Below are positions 8,976-17,885 of a stretch of DNA of 64,000 bases, piece by piece. The number at the start of each line of letters is the position of its first letter. Position 1 is the stretch's first letter. The notes beneath the pieces are model-generated. The model saw nothing but the letters and a program-made list of their open reading frames with translations. It did not search any database and was not told the origin of the DNA. Source of the DNA: Candidatus Obscuribacterales bacterium. GTDB taxonomy: Bacteria; Cyanobacteriota; Vampirovibrionia; Obscuribacterales; Obscuribacteraceae. The stretch lies in the NCBI GenBank assembly GCA_020634035.1, contig JACKCM010000003.1, forward strand, positions 620,001 to 684,000, written 5' to 3'. Both the position numbers and the translations under genes were made by a program.

Positions 8976-10595
8976 ATGGATGCCCACCGCGCCAACTACA
9001 TCGCCCGGTGCGTGGAACGTCTTGTCCCCATGGAAGCCCATATTTTGCAATTTGCGCGCAGTCCCTGGGATATCGACAATCTCAAACAGCTGGCCGATCA
9101 CTTTCATCAGATCGCAGGATCATCAGGGGTCTACAATCTGGCGGAGCTCACTCCTATTGCTGAAGCAGGAGAGAGACTCTGTATGTCGATGTATCAAGAA
9201 CAGCCCGATGACATCATCGTCTACTGGCGAAATTTCCGCGAGATGATCTCCCAGATGAAAAACATTCTGGAAAAAGCTGAGCTCAATCCCGAAGTCAAAC
9301 CACCAAGCCATATTCTTCATGCGGCTGCCGCACCACAAACGGTACCAGACTTTCGCGAAGATGTAATTGTGGTCAGCACCGACCAGAACCGCCTCAGCGC
9401 TCTTGCCAGGGTTCTTGAAGCTCAGAGCATGAGTGTGCGCGGTTGCTCCAGCTGGCAACAAGCCAAAGAGGCTATTACTTCGAAATTTCCTGATGGAATG
9501 CTTATTTGCGTGCCCATGACCGACGGCAACGGCTACGATTTAATTCGTGGTTGCCGCTCTTTGCCTGGTGGTGACGAAGTTTCTATCGTCTTACTGAGCG
9601 AAGAACAGGGCTTTCTAGACAAAATCGGTGCGATTAAATCAGGTGCTGATGCCTTTTTCGAACTGCCTATCGAAGTCGATGTGATTGTCGATAAACTCCG
9701 CTATCTCTTCGAAAGAGGCAAGCCGGAGCGCTATAGAATCCTTTCTGTAGAAGACGATCCGGACCAGGCCAGATATATAGTAAGCACCCTGGAAGATGCC
9801 GGCTATCACGTTCTCTGGCAACAGGATCCCAGCCTCTTCGAAGAAGCACTTCTAACTTTCTGTCCTGATCTGATTCTGCTCGATGTGATGATGGGTGACA
9901 TCAACGGCTTCGAACTGGCTCGCTTCGTTCGGCAAAATGAGCGCTTCGCCGCTATTCCGATTCTTTTTCTCACCACCCAGAATCAGCTCGAAGCCCATAT
10001 AGAATCGGCCAGAGCCGGCGGTGACGACCACCTGATCAAACCAGTCAATCCTCAGCTCCTGATCTCGACCATCGCAGGCAAACTGGAACGCTATCGAATA
10101 TTTCAGAAGCTCCTCAAAAACGATGGTCTGACCCAGGTCCTCAACCACAGCCATTTCATGGACTTCGCCCAGCGTTCTACCAGAGCCAGGGCCCAGCGCT
10201 TTACCCAGGTGCTGACCATCTATGACATCGATAATCTCAAACAGATAAACGAGACCTATGGCTTTGCTATTGGCGATCGAACAATCGTCTCTTTAGTCCA
10301 GATCATCAAGAAGGTCTACCGCCACACCGACATAATCGGCCGAATCGGCGGCGATGAAATTGCCGTTCTCGACGATAGCCTGCCGGTGCACAACGCGGTA
10401 GAAGTTGCCCGCAGCCTCAGCCAGAGATTCGCAGATGTTCCGCATAAAGCCGGCGGTCAGTTTTTCAAGATGTCGGTAAGCGCAGGAGTAACCGCCCTCA
10501 ATCCGGACGAAAGCTTCCATGTCATGGTCGAGAGAGCCCAGCAAGCGGTGCGCCTGGCGAAACAGCAAGGCAAGAATCAGATAGTGCAGCTCTGA
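8976..10595 (+). CDS. Hpt-REC-REC-GGDEF protein (putative diguanylate cyclase in a phosphorelay)
   Basis: A 539-residue multidomain signalling protein. Residues 1-90 form a histidine phosphotransfer domain with His44 in HQIAGSSG. Residues about 128-245 form a receiver-like domain with a degraded acid pocket. Residues about 250-370 form a second receiver with VEDD, LLDVMM and LIKPV, probably active. The C-terminal GGDEF domain has the signature GGDEI (458-462), with an RxxD inhibitory site (RHTD) exactly five residues upstream, as in product-inhibited cyclases. Ile in the last motif position is a mild change. It probably makes cyclic di-GMP under phosphorelay control. Confidence 0.88.
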   Translation: MDAHRANYIARCVERLVPMEAHILQFARSPWDIDNLKQLADHFHQIAGSSGVYNLAELTPIAEAGERLCMSMYQEQPDDIIVYWRNFREMISQMKNILEKAELNPEVKPPSHILHAAAAPQTVPDFREDVIVVSTDQNRLSALARVLEAQSMSVRGCSSWQQAKEAITSKFPDGMLICVPMTDGNGYDLIRGCRSLPGGDEVSIVLLSEEQGFLDKIGAIKSGADAFFELPIEVDVIVDKLRYLFERGKPERYRILSVEDDPDQARYIVSTLEDAGYHVLWQQDPSLFEEALLTFCPDLILLDVMMGDINGFELARFVRQNERFAAIPILFLTTQNQLEAHIESARAGGDDHLIKPVNPQLLISTIAGKLERYRIFQKLLKNDGLTQVLNHSHFMDFAQRSTRARAQRFTQVLTIYDIDNLKQINETYGFAIGDRTIVSLVQIIKKVYRHTDIIGRIGGDEIAVLDDSLPVHNAVEVARSLSQRFADVPHKAGGQFFKMSVSAGVTALNPDESFHVMVERAQQAVRLAKQQGKNQIVQL

Positions 10596-10731
10596 ATCTC
10601 GATACAATTAATTCTTTCACAGTATGCTTAACCATAAGGTCAAAGAGATATATCCGTTGTTTATAATCGACGGTTTGAACTCTTTGCAATCCCAATCCCA
10701 GATAGATAATCAAAAAAGCAACGGAAGAACC

Positions 10732-11772
10732 ATGGAAAAACTTACGAGAGAACGCCCCCTCAGCCAGACCATCGCAAAAGAAGGCACACAACCGGGAGAT
10801 GTTTTCCCCAGCGCCAGAATGAGAAGATTGCGCTCCTCATCTACGCTTCGTTCTATGGTGAAAGAGACCCATGTACGGGTCGAACAGATGATCTATCCGT
10901 TCTTCCTGGTAGAAGGGAACGGAGTCAAAAAACCTATCAGTTCGATGCCCGGCATTCACCAGCAGAGCATCGATGAAGCGCTCAAAGAGATAGAAGAGTG
11001 CGTCAAAGAAGGGCTCAAGGCAATCATCCTTTTTGGTGTCCCCAGGGACAAAGACACCGAAGCCACCGGGGCCTGGAGCGACAAAGGCATCGTTCAAGAA
11101 GCGACTCGGCAGATCAAAAAACATTTCCCCGAACTCATGGTCGTGGCAGATACCTGCCTGTGTGAATACATGAGCCACGGTCACTGCGGCATCGTAGCCG
11201 ATGGTCAGATTCTCAACGACCCCAGTGTCCAGATCCTGGCAAGAGCGGCAGTCTCCCAGGCTAGAGCCGGTGCTGACATCATCGCCCCTTCGGACATGAT
11301 GGACGGACGAGTGGCAGCGATTCGCAGCGCCCTCGATGAAAACGGCTTCGAGCATGTTCCTATAATGGCTTACAGTGCCAAATTCGCATCGGCGATGTAC
11401 GGTCCCTTCAGGGAAGCTGCCGAATCAGCGCCCCAGTTCGGTGATCGCACCACCTATCAGATGGAGCCGGCTAATCGCAGAGAAGCCCTTCGAGAGATAG
11501 AACTCGACCTGAAAGAAGGAGCAGACATGGTCATGGTCAAACCGGCGCTTCTCTATCTGGACCTGATTCGAGAAGCAAGGGAAATGACCCGAGTACCCAT
11601 AGTCGCCTACAACGTATCTGGTGAATATTCCATGGTCAAGGCTGCTGCAGAGAAAGGCTGGCTCGACGAAAGAAGAGTCGTTCAAGAGACCCTCACTTCG
11701 ATAGTGAGAGCCGGAGCCGATTTAATAATCACCTACCACGCCAGAGACATGGCCAGATGGCTTCAAGAGTAA
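10732..11772 (+). CDS. hemB: Porphobilinogen synthase (delta-aminolevulinic acid dehydratase)
   Basis: Condenses two 5-aminolevulinate molecules into porphobilinogen. Schiff-base lysines are Lys217 (YSAKFAS) and Lys270 (MVKPALLYLD). The cysteine triad Cys142, Cys144 and Cys152 (ADTCLCEYMSHGHCG) marks the zinc-dependent type. The frame is open from 10624, but ATG 10732 has GGAAG just upstream and gives a normal 346-residue enzyme. It is separated from hemACD by the kinase and signalling genes. Confidence 0.95.
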   Translation: MEKLTRERPLSQTIAKEGTQPGDVFPSARMRRLRSSSTLRSMVKETHVRVEQMIYPFFLVEGNGVKKPISSMPGIHQQSIDEALKEIEECVKEGLKAIILFGVPRDKDTEATGAWSDKGIVQEATRQIKKHFPELMVVADTCLCEYMSHGHCGIVADGQILNDPSVQILARAAVSQARAGADIIAPSDMMDGRVAAIRSALDENGFEHVPIMAYSAKFASAMYGPFREAAESAPQFGDRTTYQMEPANRREALREIELDLKEGADMVMVKPALLYLDLIREAREMTRVPIVAYNVSGEYSMVKAAAEKGWLDERRVVQETLTSIVRAGADLIITYHARDMARWLQE

Positions 11773-11883
11773 GATTCAGAGGCTTTCGGTGGAATAATAG
11801 TCTTACGGCAGCCAAGATAAGATTAGATTGTGATAGACAGACCGAACATAAGGTATATCATAGAGGTGAGAGGACACCTTTGA

Positions 11884-12351
11884 ATGAAGACAAGCACCGC
11901 CCATCATATTAGTTTCGCCAATGCCTTTGCGGATCTTTATCTGGACAAGTCGAACGGCGAATTTGCTCTGGATTTCAGACGGCAAGAAGTAACGGTTTAC
12001 CTGAATACCACCCAGTATCAGGCTCTGGTTCTCCTGGTCCAACAAGGGATGGAAGACGAGCAGTTCGTCGGCTATCTCACCTGGAAGGAAGATCCCCTCC
12101 AGTGCGAGGACAACCAGATGTTCGAGGTCTGCGGTCCCGATCATATCGTTTGCATGACCTGCACCCCCAACTGCGAGCGGGTCAAACTGACCTTCGATCT
12201 CGGCATGGCCATCGACCTGTCCTTTGCTGATTTCCAGGGTCTCGCCGAATTAATTCGCGAAGCCCAGGCCGATTTAGAATGGCGGCGAGAGCTACTTCGC
12301 TGGAATATGTCCGACACCGGCAGCGATTTCGCCTCCGGCATGCAAGACTGA
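11884..12351 (+). CDS. Hypothetical protein, 155 residues
   Basis: No family recognised. It is a soluble, acidic protein with no signal peptide or membrane helix. It has four cysteines in its middle (QCEDNQMFEVC and CMTCTPNC), which could bind a metal, and an amphipathic C-terminal helix (LAELIREAQADLEWRRELLRW). AGAGGA lies ten bases before the ATG, which supports expression. It stands alone between hemB and the convergent methyltransferase gene. Confidence 0.7.
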   Translation: MKTSTAHHISFANAFADLYLDKSNGEFALDFRRQEVTVYLNTTQYQALVLLVQQGMEDEQFVGYLTWKEDPLQCEDNQMFEVCGPDHIVCMTCTPNCERVKLTFDLGMAIDLSFADFQGLAELIREAQADLEWRRELLRWNMSDTGSDFASGMQD

Positions 12352-12369
12352 AATCTGCCGACTTCAGTC

Positions 12370-13419
12370 TCAGCTCTTCTTCTTGCCAATCAGAACCATA
12401 GCTTCGTAGGACGTATTCTCTGCCAGGGGTTCTATGTTCTCGTAGCCTCTATCTTTGAGCATGTTCGATAACTCCTTTTGAGAGAAGATACAGCCCCGGC
12501 TGGTGAGAATAAACATATTGATGGCGAACATAGCGACCGCGGCAGGTTTAGTACCGCAATCTCCAATCACGAATTCGGCAATAACAACATGACCGCCTTT
12601 CTTAAGGGCTCTTGTGACGGCATCTAAAAGCGCGCCTGAGTCTTCTATACCTTCGGAATGAAGGATATGACCAAGAAGTACCAGGTCATAGCGCTCTTCT
12701 CCCAGTTCGACCTGGCGCCAATCACCGGCTAGATATTGATAGCTGTGGGCAACCCCGTTGTTTTCGGTGAATCGACGGGTCACATCCAGCACCGCTTCAA
12801 AATCGAGGGCATCCACCTTGACCCCGGCACTCTCCTTGGCAAGAGGAATACTCCAGACGCCACTACCGCAAGCCAGATCGAGGACTCTAAAAGGTCTATC
12901 CTCAGGAATCAGCGCTTGAAAACGATCGGCGACCTGACTGGCGTGGCTGTAGTTCATGGCGAAAAGCGATGCCGCCAGCGCAGGAAAAAATGACTGAGCA
13001 TCACCTTCTTCGTTCACCCGGGTAACAGGTTCTCCGCTGCGTGCAACCTGTTCGAGACTTTGCCAGTGACTCTGAATTTTAGAATGGACCTCTATGTAAT
13101 GCCCCAGATAGAGGGGCTGATCCGAAACCAGGTAGATTGCCGCTTCCTCAGAAAGAGAGAAGCGCTCGGACAAAGGCTCTAAAGTGAGCAGGTCGAGACC
13201 GGCTAGAGCCCTGGCGATGACTCTGGCAGCAGCGAGGGTGATACCGCAACGCTCAGCGATAACCTCGGCTTTTTCCGGTCCGTCAGCCAGGGCATCGAAA
13301 ATCTTCAAATTAGTTGCTGCAGTGAGGGCTCCCATCGACCAGACGCCCCGGAGAACAGAAGTGATATTGGCGGGAACAGGTATCAATTTTTCATTGACAT
13401 CGGTCTCAATCTGCTTCAC
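12370..13419 (-). CDS. SAM-dependent methyltransferase with winged-helix dimerisation domain
   Basis: Residues about 20-105 form a winged-helix dimerisation domain of the O-methyltransferase type. Residues about 165-345 form a class I methyltransferase fold with motif I VLDLACGSGVWSIPLA and the motif post-I acidic residue in VDALDFE. The architecture matches plant COMT-like, hydroxyneurosporene and bacteriochlorophyll C-20 methyltransferases (Methyltransf_2/25 group). The substrate is unknown. A tetrapyrrole or quinone ring is possible given the nearby haem genes, but that is only context. Confidence 0.8.
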   Translation of the reverse strand: MKQIETDVNEKLIPVPANITSVLRGVWSMGALTAATNLKIFDALADGPEKAEVIAERCGITLAAARVIARALAGLDLLTLEPLSERFSLSEEAAIYLVSDQPLYLGHYIEVHSKIQSHWQSLEQVARSGEPVTRVNEEGDAQSFFPALAASLFAMNYSHASQVADRFQALIPEDRPFRVLDLACGSGVWSIPLAKESAGVKVDALDFEAVLDVTRRFTENNGVAHSYQYLAGDWRQVELGEERYDLVLLGHILHSEGIEDSGALLDAVTRALKKGGHVVIAEFVIGDCGTKPAAVAMFAINMFILTSRGCIFSQKELSNMLKDRGYENIEPLAENTSYEAMVLIGKKKS

Positions 13420-13587
13420 ATCGGCATCCTCGATTAACAGCCTGCGATAACTTCAAGCATTTTAAATGCACCACATATAATAGCAGTCTCCTCTTTTCTG
13501 CCTGATTCAATAAAAACAGAATGTCTTTTTTCTTCTCAGAATCTAATTTGAATCATGTCGATTGGATCTCATCCCGGCTCAATCGTC

Positions 13588-13593
13588 TATAAT
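13588..13593 (+). promoter_or_regulatory. -10 element of the SRP RNA gene
   Basis: A perfect TATAAT lies 12 bases before the first base of the SRP RNA terminal helix. A TTGGAT at 13562-13567 could be the -35, but its 20-base spacer is long. Confidence 0.55.
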
Positions 13594-13604
13594 TACAGAT
13601 TAGA

Positions 13605-13689
13605 TCGTTGGGTGCGGCGAAGACCGACGAACCTGGTCAGGGGGGAAACCCAGCAGCCATAAGTTGTAATCTTCGGGTGTGCCCAACGG
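13605..13689 (+). ncRNA. ffs: Bacterial small signal recognition particle RNA (4.5S-type)
   Basis: The apical SRP domain is recognisable: CTGGTCAG, a GGGGAAAC tetraloop region, then CCAGCAGCCA, matching the conserved GGTCAG...GGAA...AGCAGCC core that binds Ffh. The ends pair perfectly: CGTTGGG (13606-13612) with CCCAACG (13682-13688). This gives one long hairpin of about 85 bases, typical of 4.5S RNA without an Alu domain. A TATAAT lies just upstream and a weak terminator hairpin downstream. An open reading frame across this stretch is fortuitous. Confidence 0.88.
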
Positions 13690-13693
13690 TCTT

Positions 13694-13726
13694 AAGAGAT
13701 TTCTTGAAAACCAGGCAATCTCTTTT
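13694..13726 (+). terminator. Probable rho-independent terminator of ffs
   Basis: AAGAGATT (13694-13701) pairs with AATCTCTT (13717-13724) across a 15-base loop, followed by TT. It starts 5 bases after the SRP RNA. The stem is AT-rich and the T-run short, so this is a modest terminator. Confidence 0.45.
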
Positions 13727-13763
13727 CAAGCCTCTAACCAAAGATAGTCGATCAATTCGAGCA

Positions 13764-14078
13764 ATGACCAAAGAAGACATGACAACCACGCCCCAGAAGG
13801 ACGATAAAGAGAAGTCCGAAGAGAAGTATCTACTGGGTCAAATACTAGTCGACCTGGGTTATATAACCATCTACCAGCTTGATGAAGCCCTTCAGCTTCA
13901 ACGCAGCGATGCAGAAGCCAATGGAGAGCAAAAGCCCCTGGGTCAGTGGCTTCTTGAGCTCGGTTACTGCGGACCTAACCAACTTATCCGCGCCATTCAA
14001 GTGCAATCCGAACTTCGCAAGATGAAAGAATCGGGCAAAGCCCCCGAAGCCATCGAGAGCGACGACGAAGATCTCTAG
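13764..14078 (+). CDS. Standalone GspE/MshE N-terminal-like domain protein
   Basis: A 104-residue protein. After a charged N-terminus, residues 25-90 hold two helical repeats, LGQILVDLGYITIYQLDEAL and LGQWLLELGYCGPNQLIRAI. This pattern is typical of the N-terminal domain of type II secretion/type IV pilus ATPases (GspE/PilB/MshE), some of which bind cyclic di-GMP. Here it occurs without an ATPase. The frame runs upstream into ffs, so ATG 13764 (MTKEDM) was chosen. A role as a small c-di-GMP-responsive adaptor is inference. Confidence 0.6.
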   Translation: MTKEDMTTTPQKDDKEKSEEKYLLGQILVDLGYITIYQLDEALQLQRSDAEANGEQKPLGQWLLELGYCGPNQLIRAIQVQSELRKMKESGKAPEAIESDDEDL

Positions 14079-14184
14079 TCTCTAATCTCAAGTCAGGACG
14101 GTTTTCGAGCCGCGAGCATCCTATAAAAAGATAAATTTTGCTCGATTTTACTTTTTAAGTAGTCCTATCTAAATTCCTAGTATC

Positions 14185-14216
14185 AATAAGGTTTATAAAG
14201 AGATAAACTTCTTATT
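14185..14216 (+). promoter_or_regulatory. AT-rich hairpin in the leader of the sensor gene
   Basis: AATAAG-GTTTAT (14185-14196) pairs with ATAAAC (14203-14208) and CTTATT (14211-14216), with a two-base TT bulge and a six-base loop. It lies 42 bases before the TTG start of the next gene. No T-run follows, so it could be an operator or an RNA leader structure rather than a terminator. Confidence 0.3.
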
Positions 14217-14257
14217 GTTATATCTGTCCGGGTCTATCGAACAAGACTGGAAAATCA

Positions 14258-16666
14258 TTGGGAATTCTGCCGAGACTAATAGCCTCTTTCATGGTCGTCA
14301 TCATGCTGATGGTGGTGGGCTATTCTCTGTTCGATCTCTATTCTAATTTCCGTAATACCAGACTTGAAGCAGCCACCAGAAGCGAGTTGACTCGCCAGAA
14401 AGTGCTTCGAGATCTCACCAAAGCTAAAGCAGCCTGCCGTAGCCTGGCGGATATCCTGATCGAAGACGGTCCGATTATGAGGGCCTTTCTAGAACGCAAC
14501 CGCAGTGTAGAAGGCAAACTGCTCGAGAAGTTTCTGGATGAAACCCGCTTCCCCGGCTTCATCACATTGATGGACAGCAAAGGAACAGTTTTCTACAGTA
14601 CCGAGACCCCGGGCAAAAACGGCTATTCGGCAGCAAAAGAGAGCGACGCCATCACCTACGCTCTCAACACAAAAACCCCCATTGACGGTCCTTCGGACTT
14701 CAGCATGACCAGAGCTGTGACAGTATCGTCCATGGTTCCAATCTCGACGACCCAGGGAAAAGTAGTAGGACTGGTCGCCGTCAGCCAGCCCATAAACAAT
14801 GAGTATCTAACCGGAGAAGTAACCCGATTCGAACTCGAAGAGTTGAATCCGGTTAGAGACATCGATCTCGCCATGTTCTCCGCCAACGCCAACAAAGTGG
14901 TGGCAGCCACCCAGGGATTGAGAGCCGGCAAGGGCGGCGATTTCATCAAGCAACTAAACAAAAACGGCGCCAAAGAGATACCCACCTCGATGCTCGGTTT
15001 CGGTCTTTCTCCGTTCGAGACTTTATTAGTCCCTATGAGCGGCGACAACGCCAAGCACCACTTCGAAAAGGGCGGCAAATGGTGGTCTCAAATTAAATTC
15101 GACGGTCAGAAAGACGCTAAAGGAAATGTCAAAACCTACGGCTATCTGCTCATTGCCACCCCGGTTCCGGACGTTATGGGCAAAGTCATATGGGTAGTGC
15201 TCAGCGCCGGCGCTTTCGGTGGGGCAGCGCTTTTCATCGCATTTTTCTTCAGCGCCAAAATTTCAAACAGCGTCAATGAACCGCTCAACATCCTCATCGA
15301 CAGGACCAGCGACATTGCAGACAAGAAAGCGATAATAGAACCCCTGGAAGGACTTTCTGGCGACTGGCTCGAACTGGGTGAGTTGATAGACACCGCTGTC
15401 AGTACCATGCGGACTACCACCCAGAATCTAAAAGTCAAACTCAATCGTCAGAAAGAAGAGCTTCTGGAGAGCCGCCAGATTGCCGAAGAATCGACCTCCA
15501 AACTGGCCAACCTCAACCAGCAAATCTCTAACCAGTCGAAACAGATAACCGAAATACAAAGACAGATTAACCAGGCCAACAGACAGGCTATTGTAGTACA
15601 ACACAAGCTGGATGCCGTTCTGCAATCGTCGACCGAAGGCTTCCTGTTACTAGATCAATACGGCAATATTCTCGCCTCCAACCCTGTTTTCCTCAACTGG
15701 AGCGGTTTTTCCGAAGGCGAAATAGCCGGCAGACAGTGCTTCGATCTGGTCCGGCGCCCGGGCGAACCCAGAGCCCTCTTTTCCGGCCAGGCCTTCGCCA
15801 AGCACGGCGGTGATCCCAATGCCGTTATTAATAAATTTCATCCCGAATGTGTTATTCACCACAACAAAGAAGATCGCTTCATAGAAGCCATCGCCCATCT
15901 GCAGCCCATCGTCGGAGAAGACAACAGTATCCAGGGCTATGTCATGGTGCTTCGTGATAAATCCCTGCGCAGCGAAAACGCCAAACTGCGCGAAGAGATA
16001 GTGACCATGCTCCAGGATTCTATCAGGGTTCCTATAGCCGAAGCCGAAAGTCGCTGGTCTTCGGTTCTATCCAATGCCAAAAGCTCTGTCCATCCCCAGG
16101 TTTTGACCAGCCTGGGCGAATTGCACGAGATCTACCAGAAACTGCTTGCCGTGGTCGACAGTTATCTGATGATGTATGGAGGCTTCGTACCAGAGCCGGT
16201 AATTCCCAAAGAGCCCATTGTAATAACGCGACTGGTAGCCGACTGCCTGGACGAAGTCACCCCCCATGCAAGAGAAAGACAGCTCTTGCTCGACTACAAA
16301 ACCGTAACCGGACTGCCCACTGTATACGGCAATAAAGAATCGGTGCGCAGCGTCCTTGTGGAGGTCCTCAACAGGCTCATTTCTATCACAGCCGCCGGCG
16401 GTAGAGTGCGGGTCGAAAGCTCCATTAAAAGCGGCGAGATGCGCCTTTGTGTAACCAGCTCCGGTCCTGCCCTTCCTCAAGAAGAGATAACCGATATGTT
16501 CGCCGGATTTATCGAAGGCAAACATTCAGAAGACACCTACGCCCAGAGATTGTCCCTTTATCTGGCAAGAAACAATGTAGAGAGAATGGGCGGTCAGATC
16601 TGGGCCGAGTCGGAGTCGGGCAGAGGAACGGCAATTTATTTTTCGATGCCCGCTCATCTAAAATAG
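14258..16666 (+). CDS. Membrane sensor with PAS domain and degenerate histidine-kinase core
   Basis: An 802-residue protein. A first membrane helix lies at about 6-28, a periplasmic sensing region (Cache-like) at about 30-300 and a second helix at about 308-332. A HAMP-like/coiled-coil region with long Gln/Asn/Lys helices (about 345-450) leads into a PAS domain (about 450-570) and a C-terminal kinase-like part. The expected HDLRxP phospho-acceptor is replaced by LQDSIRVPI with no histidine, and the DxGxG nucleotide motif is reduced to SSGPALPQEE. It is therefore probably a pseudokinase that signals through a partner. The TTG start makes the first membrane helix complete. Confidence 0.82.
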   Translation: MGILPRLIASFMVVIMLMVVGYSLFDLYSNFRNTRLEAATRSELTRQKVLRDLTKAKAACRSLADILIEDGPIMRAFLERNRSVEGKLLEKFLDETRFPGFITLMDSKGTVFYSTETPGKNGYSAAKESDAITYALNTKTPIDGPSDFSMTRAVTVSSMVPISTTQGKVVGLVAVSQPINNEYLTGEVTRFELEELNPVRDIDLAMFSANANKVVAATQGLRAGKGGDFIKQLNKNGAKEIPTSMLGFGLSPFETLLVPMSGDNAKHHFEKGGKWWSQIKFDGQKDAKGNVKTYGYLLIATPVPDVMGKVIWVVLSAGAFGGAALFIAFFFSAKISNSVNEPLNILIDRTSDIADKKAIIEPLEGLSGDWLELGELIDTAVSTMRTTTQNLKVKLNRQKEELLESRQIAEESTSKLANLNQQISNQSKQITEIQRQINQANRQAIVVQHKLDAVLQSSTEGFLLLDQYGNILASNPVFLNWSGFSEGEIAGRQCFDLVRRPGEPRALFSGQAFAKHGGDPNAVINKFHPECVIHHNKEDRFIEAIAHLQPIVGEDNSIQGYVMVLRDKSLRSENAKLREEIVTMLQDSIRVPIAEAESRWSSVLSNAKSSVHPQVLTSLGELHEIYQKLLAVVDSYLMMYGGFVPEPVIPKEPIVITRLVADCLDEVTPHARERQLLLDYKTVTGLPTVYGNKESVRSVLVEVLNRLISITAAGGRVRVESSIKSGEMRLCVTSSGPALPQEEITDMFAGFIEGKHSEDTYAQRLSLYLARNNVERMGGQIWAESESGRGTAIYFSMPAHLK

Positions 16667-16727
16667 TTTATGTTGATCTCAAATAAAGCCGGGCATATTA
16701 CAACACAGAAGACTAGATTGGTGACCC

Positions 16728-17204
16728 ATGGCTACAGGCGACAGTAACTCAGAATTCGACGACAACAAGACCGGCGAATATCCAACCCTTCCGGTTAGCG
16801 TCCAGTCAGGCAGTTTTCCGATTAAGAGAAAGACCGACAAGACCGGACAATTTCCTGCTGCAGGAGTAGACCTGAAAAAAGGCGTCGGTCCGAAGAAAGA
16901 CCGCCCGGACACCAATGATTACCCGGCCATCGCCGACGACACGAAATTACAACTCGAAGAGAACGGTCGCCACAAAAAGTACAAAAAGCTGGCGGATAAG
17001 AACCAAGAACGCGGCAAGTTCGAAGCTGCCGCTCGCTGCCTCGAGAAAGCTCTCTATATCTCCATCAAAGAGAACGGTCCCCAGCACATCTCGGTCGCCA
17101 TGGACCTGGAGAATTTAGGGACGCTGCTCTATCGTATGCACCGTACAGACTCGGCCCAGGCAATGATGCAGCGAGCAGCCAGAATAAAACAGAGTTTCGA
17201 ATAG
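16728..17204 (+). CDS. Hypothetical protein with N-terminal short repeats and TPR-like tail
   Basis: A 158-residue soluble protein. Residues 1-70 are low-complexity and probably disordered, with repeated short units of the form [KDQ][TS][GN]xx[FY]P (KTGEYP, QSGSFP, KTGQFP, DTNDYP). Residues 80-158 form about two tetratricopeptide-like helix pairs (GKFEAAARCLEKALYISI and VAMDLENLGTLLYRM). TPRs bind other proteins, so it may be an adaptor. It follows the sensor gene by about 60 bases and may share its transcript. Confidence 0.65.
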   Translation: MATGDSNSEFDDNKTGEYPTLPVSVQSGSFPIKRKTDKTGQFPAAGVDLKKGVGPKKDRPDTNDYPAIADDTKLQLEENGRHKKYKKLADKNQERGKFEAAARCLEKALYISIKENGPQHISVAMDLENLGTLLYRMHRTDSAQAMMQRAARIKQSFE

Positions 17205-17298
17205 CGATCTCGAATTTCAGGCGCGCACTACATATGATACCAAAAGAGCAGAGACAAGCTCCGCCCTTTCAATATTCGACTAACTCTATATGCAATTC

Positions 17299-17781
17299 TC
17301 AGGAGATAAGACTTCTGAGCATCCAGGCATTCTTTTCGTGAATCTGCATACGCTGGGTGAGCAGGTCGGCGGTGGGCTCATCATGGGCCTCTTCCACCAC
17401 GGCGAAAATAGACCGGGCGGTTCTCACCACCGCTTCCTGACCTTCCATGAGGTCGCGAATCATTTCGGTCGCGTCGGGCTCCCCTTCGGCTTCGAAAATC
17501 GAAGTGAGATGGGTAAACTCTTTATAGCTGCCCGGAGCGCGGAAGCCCAGGGCTCTAATACGCTCGGCAATCAGATCTACTGCCGTCGCCAGCTCCAGAT
17601 ACTGTTGTTCAAAGAGCTGATGCAGGGTCGAGAACATCGGACCTGTGACATTCCAATGATAGTTATGTGTTTTCAAGTACAGGGTGTAACTGTCTGCCAG
17701 AAGTCTCGACAGACCATCAGCTATTTTCTCTCTCTGTTTTTCGTCGATTCCAATATTTACAGGAACGGTCTTAGTAGCCAT
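17299..17781 (-). CDS. dps: Dps family DNA-binding ferritin-like protein
   Basis: Stores iron and protects DNA against peroxide. Ferroxidase ligands His42, His54, Asp69 and Glu73 keep the exact spacing of Dps proteins (12, 15 and 4 residues), with the family signature HNYHWNVTGP. Length of 160 residues is standard. A very strong ribosome site (AAGGAGAG) precedes the ATG, which fits an abundant stress protein. The N-terminus is short, so DNA binding through a lysine tail is uncertain. Confidence 0.94.
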   Translation of the reverse strand: MATKTVPVNIGIDEKQREKIADGLSRLLADSYTLYLKTHNYHWNVTGPMFSTLHQLFEQQYLELATAVDLIAERIRALGFRAPGSYKEFTHLTSIFEAEGEPDATEMIRDLMEGQEAVVRTARSIFAVVEEAHDEPTADLLTQRMQIHEKNAWMLRSLIS

Positions 17782-17885
17782 ATCTCTCTCCTTTCTACCA
17801 AATACTTTTGGATATCCAAGGGAGTTATAGCAGATTTTGAAGCGACGAAAGCCAACCTTCCTCTTGTGATCCGGCTACAAAAAAC

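Noticed and set aside
13608..13763. N-terminal extension of the small GspE-N-like protein into the SRP RNA gene
   Set aside because: The sequence there is explained by the structured SRP RNA; the protein starts better at 13764.
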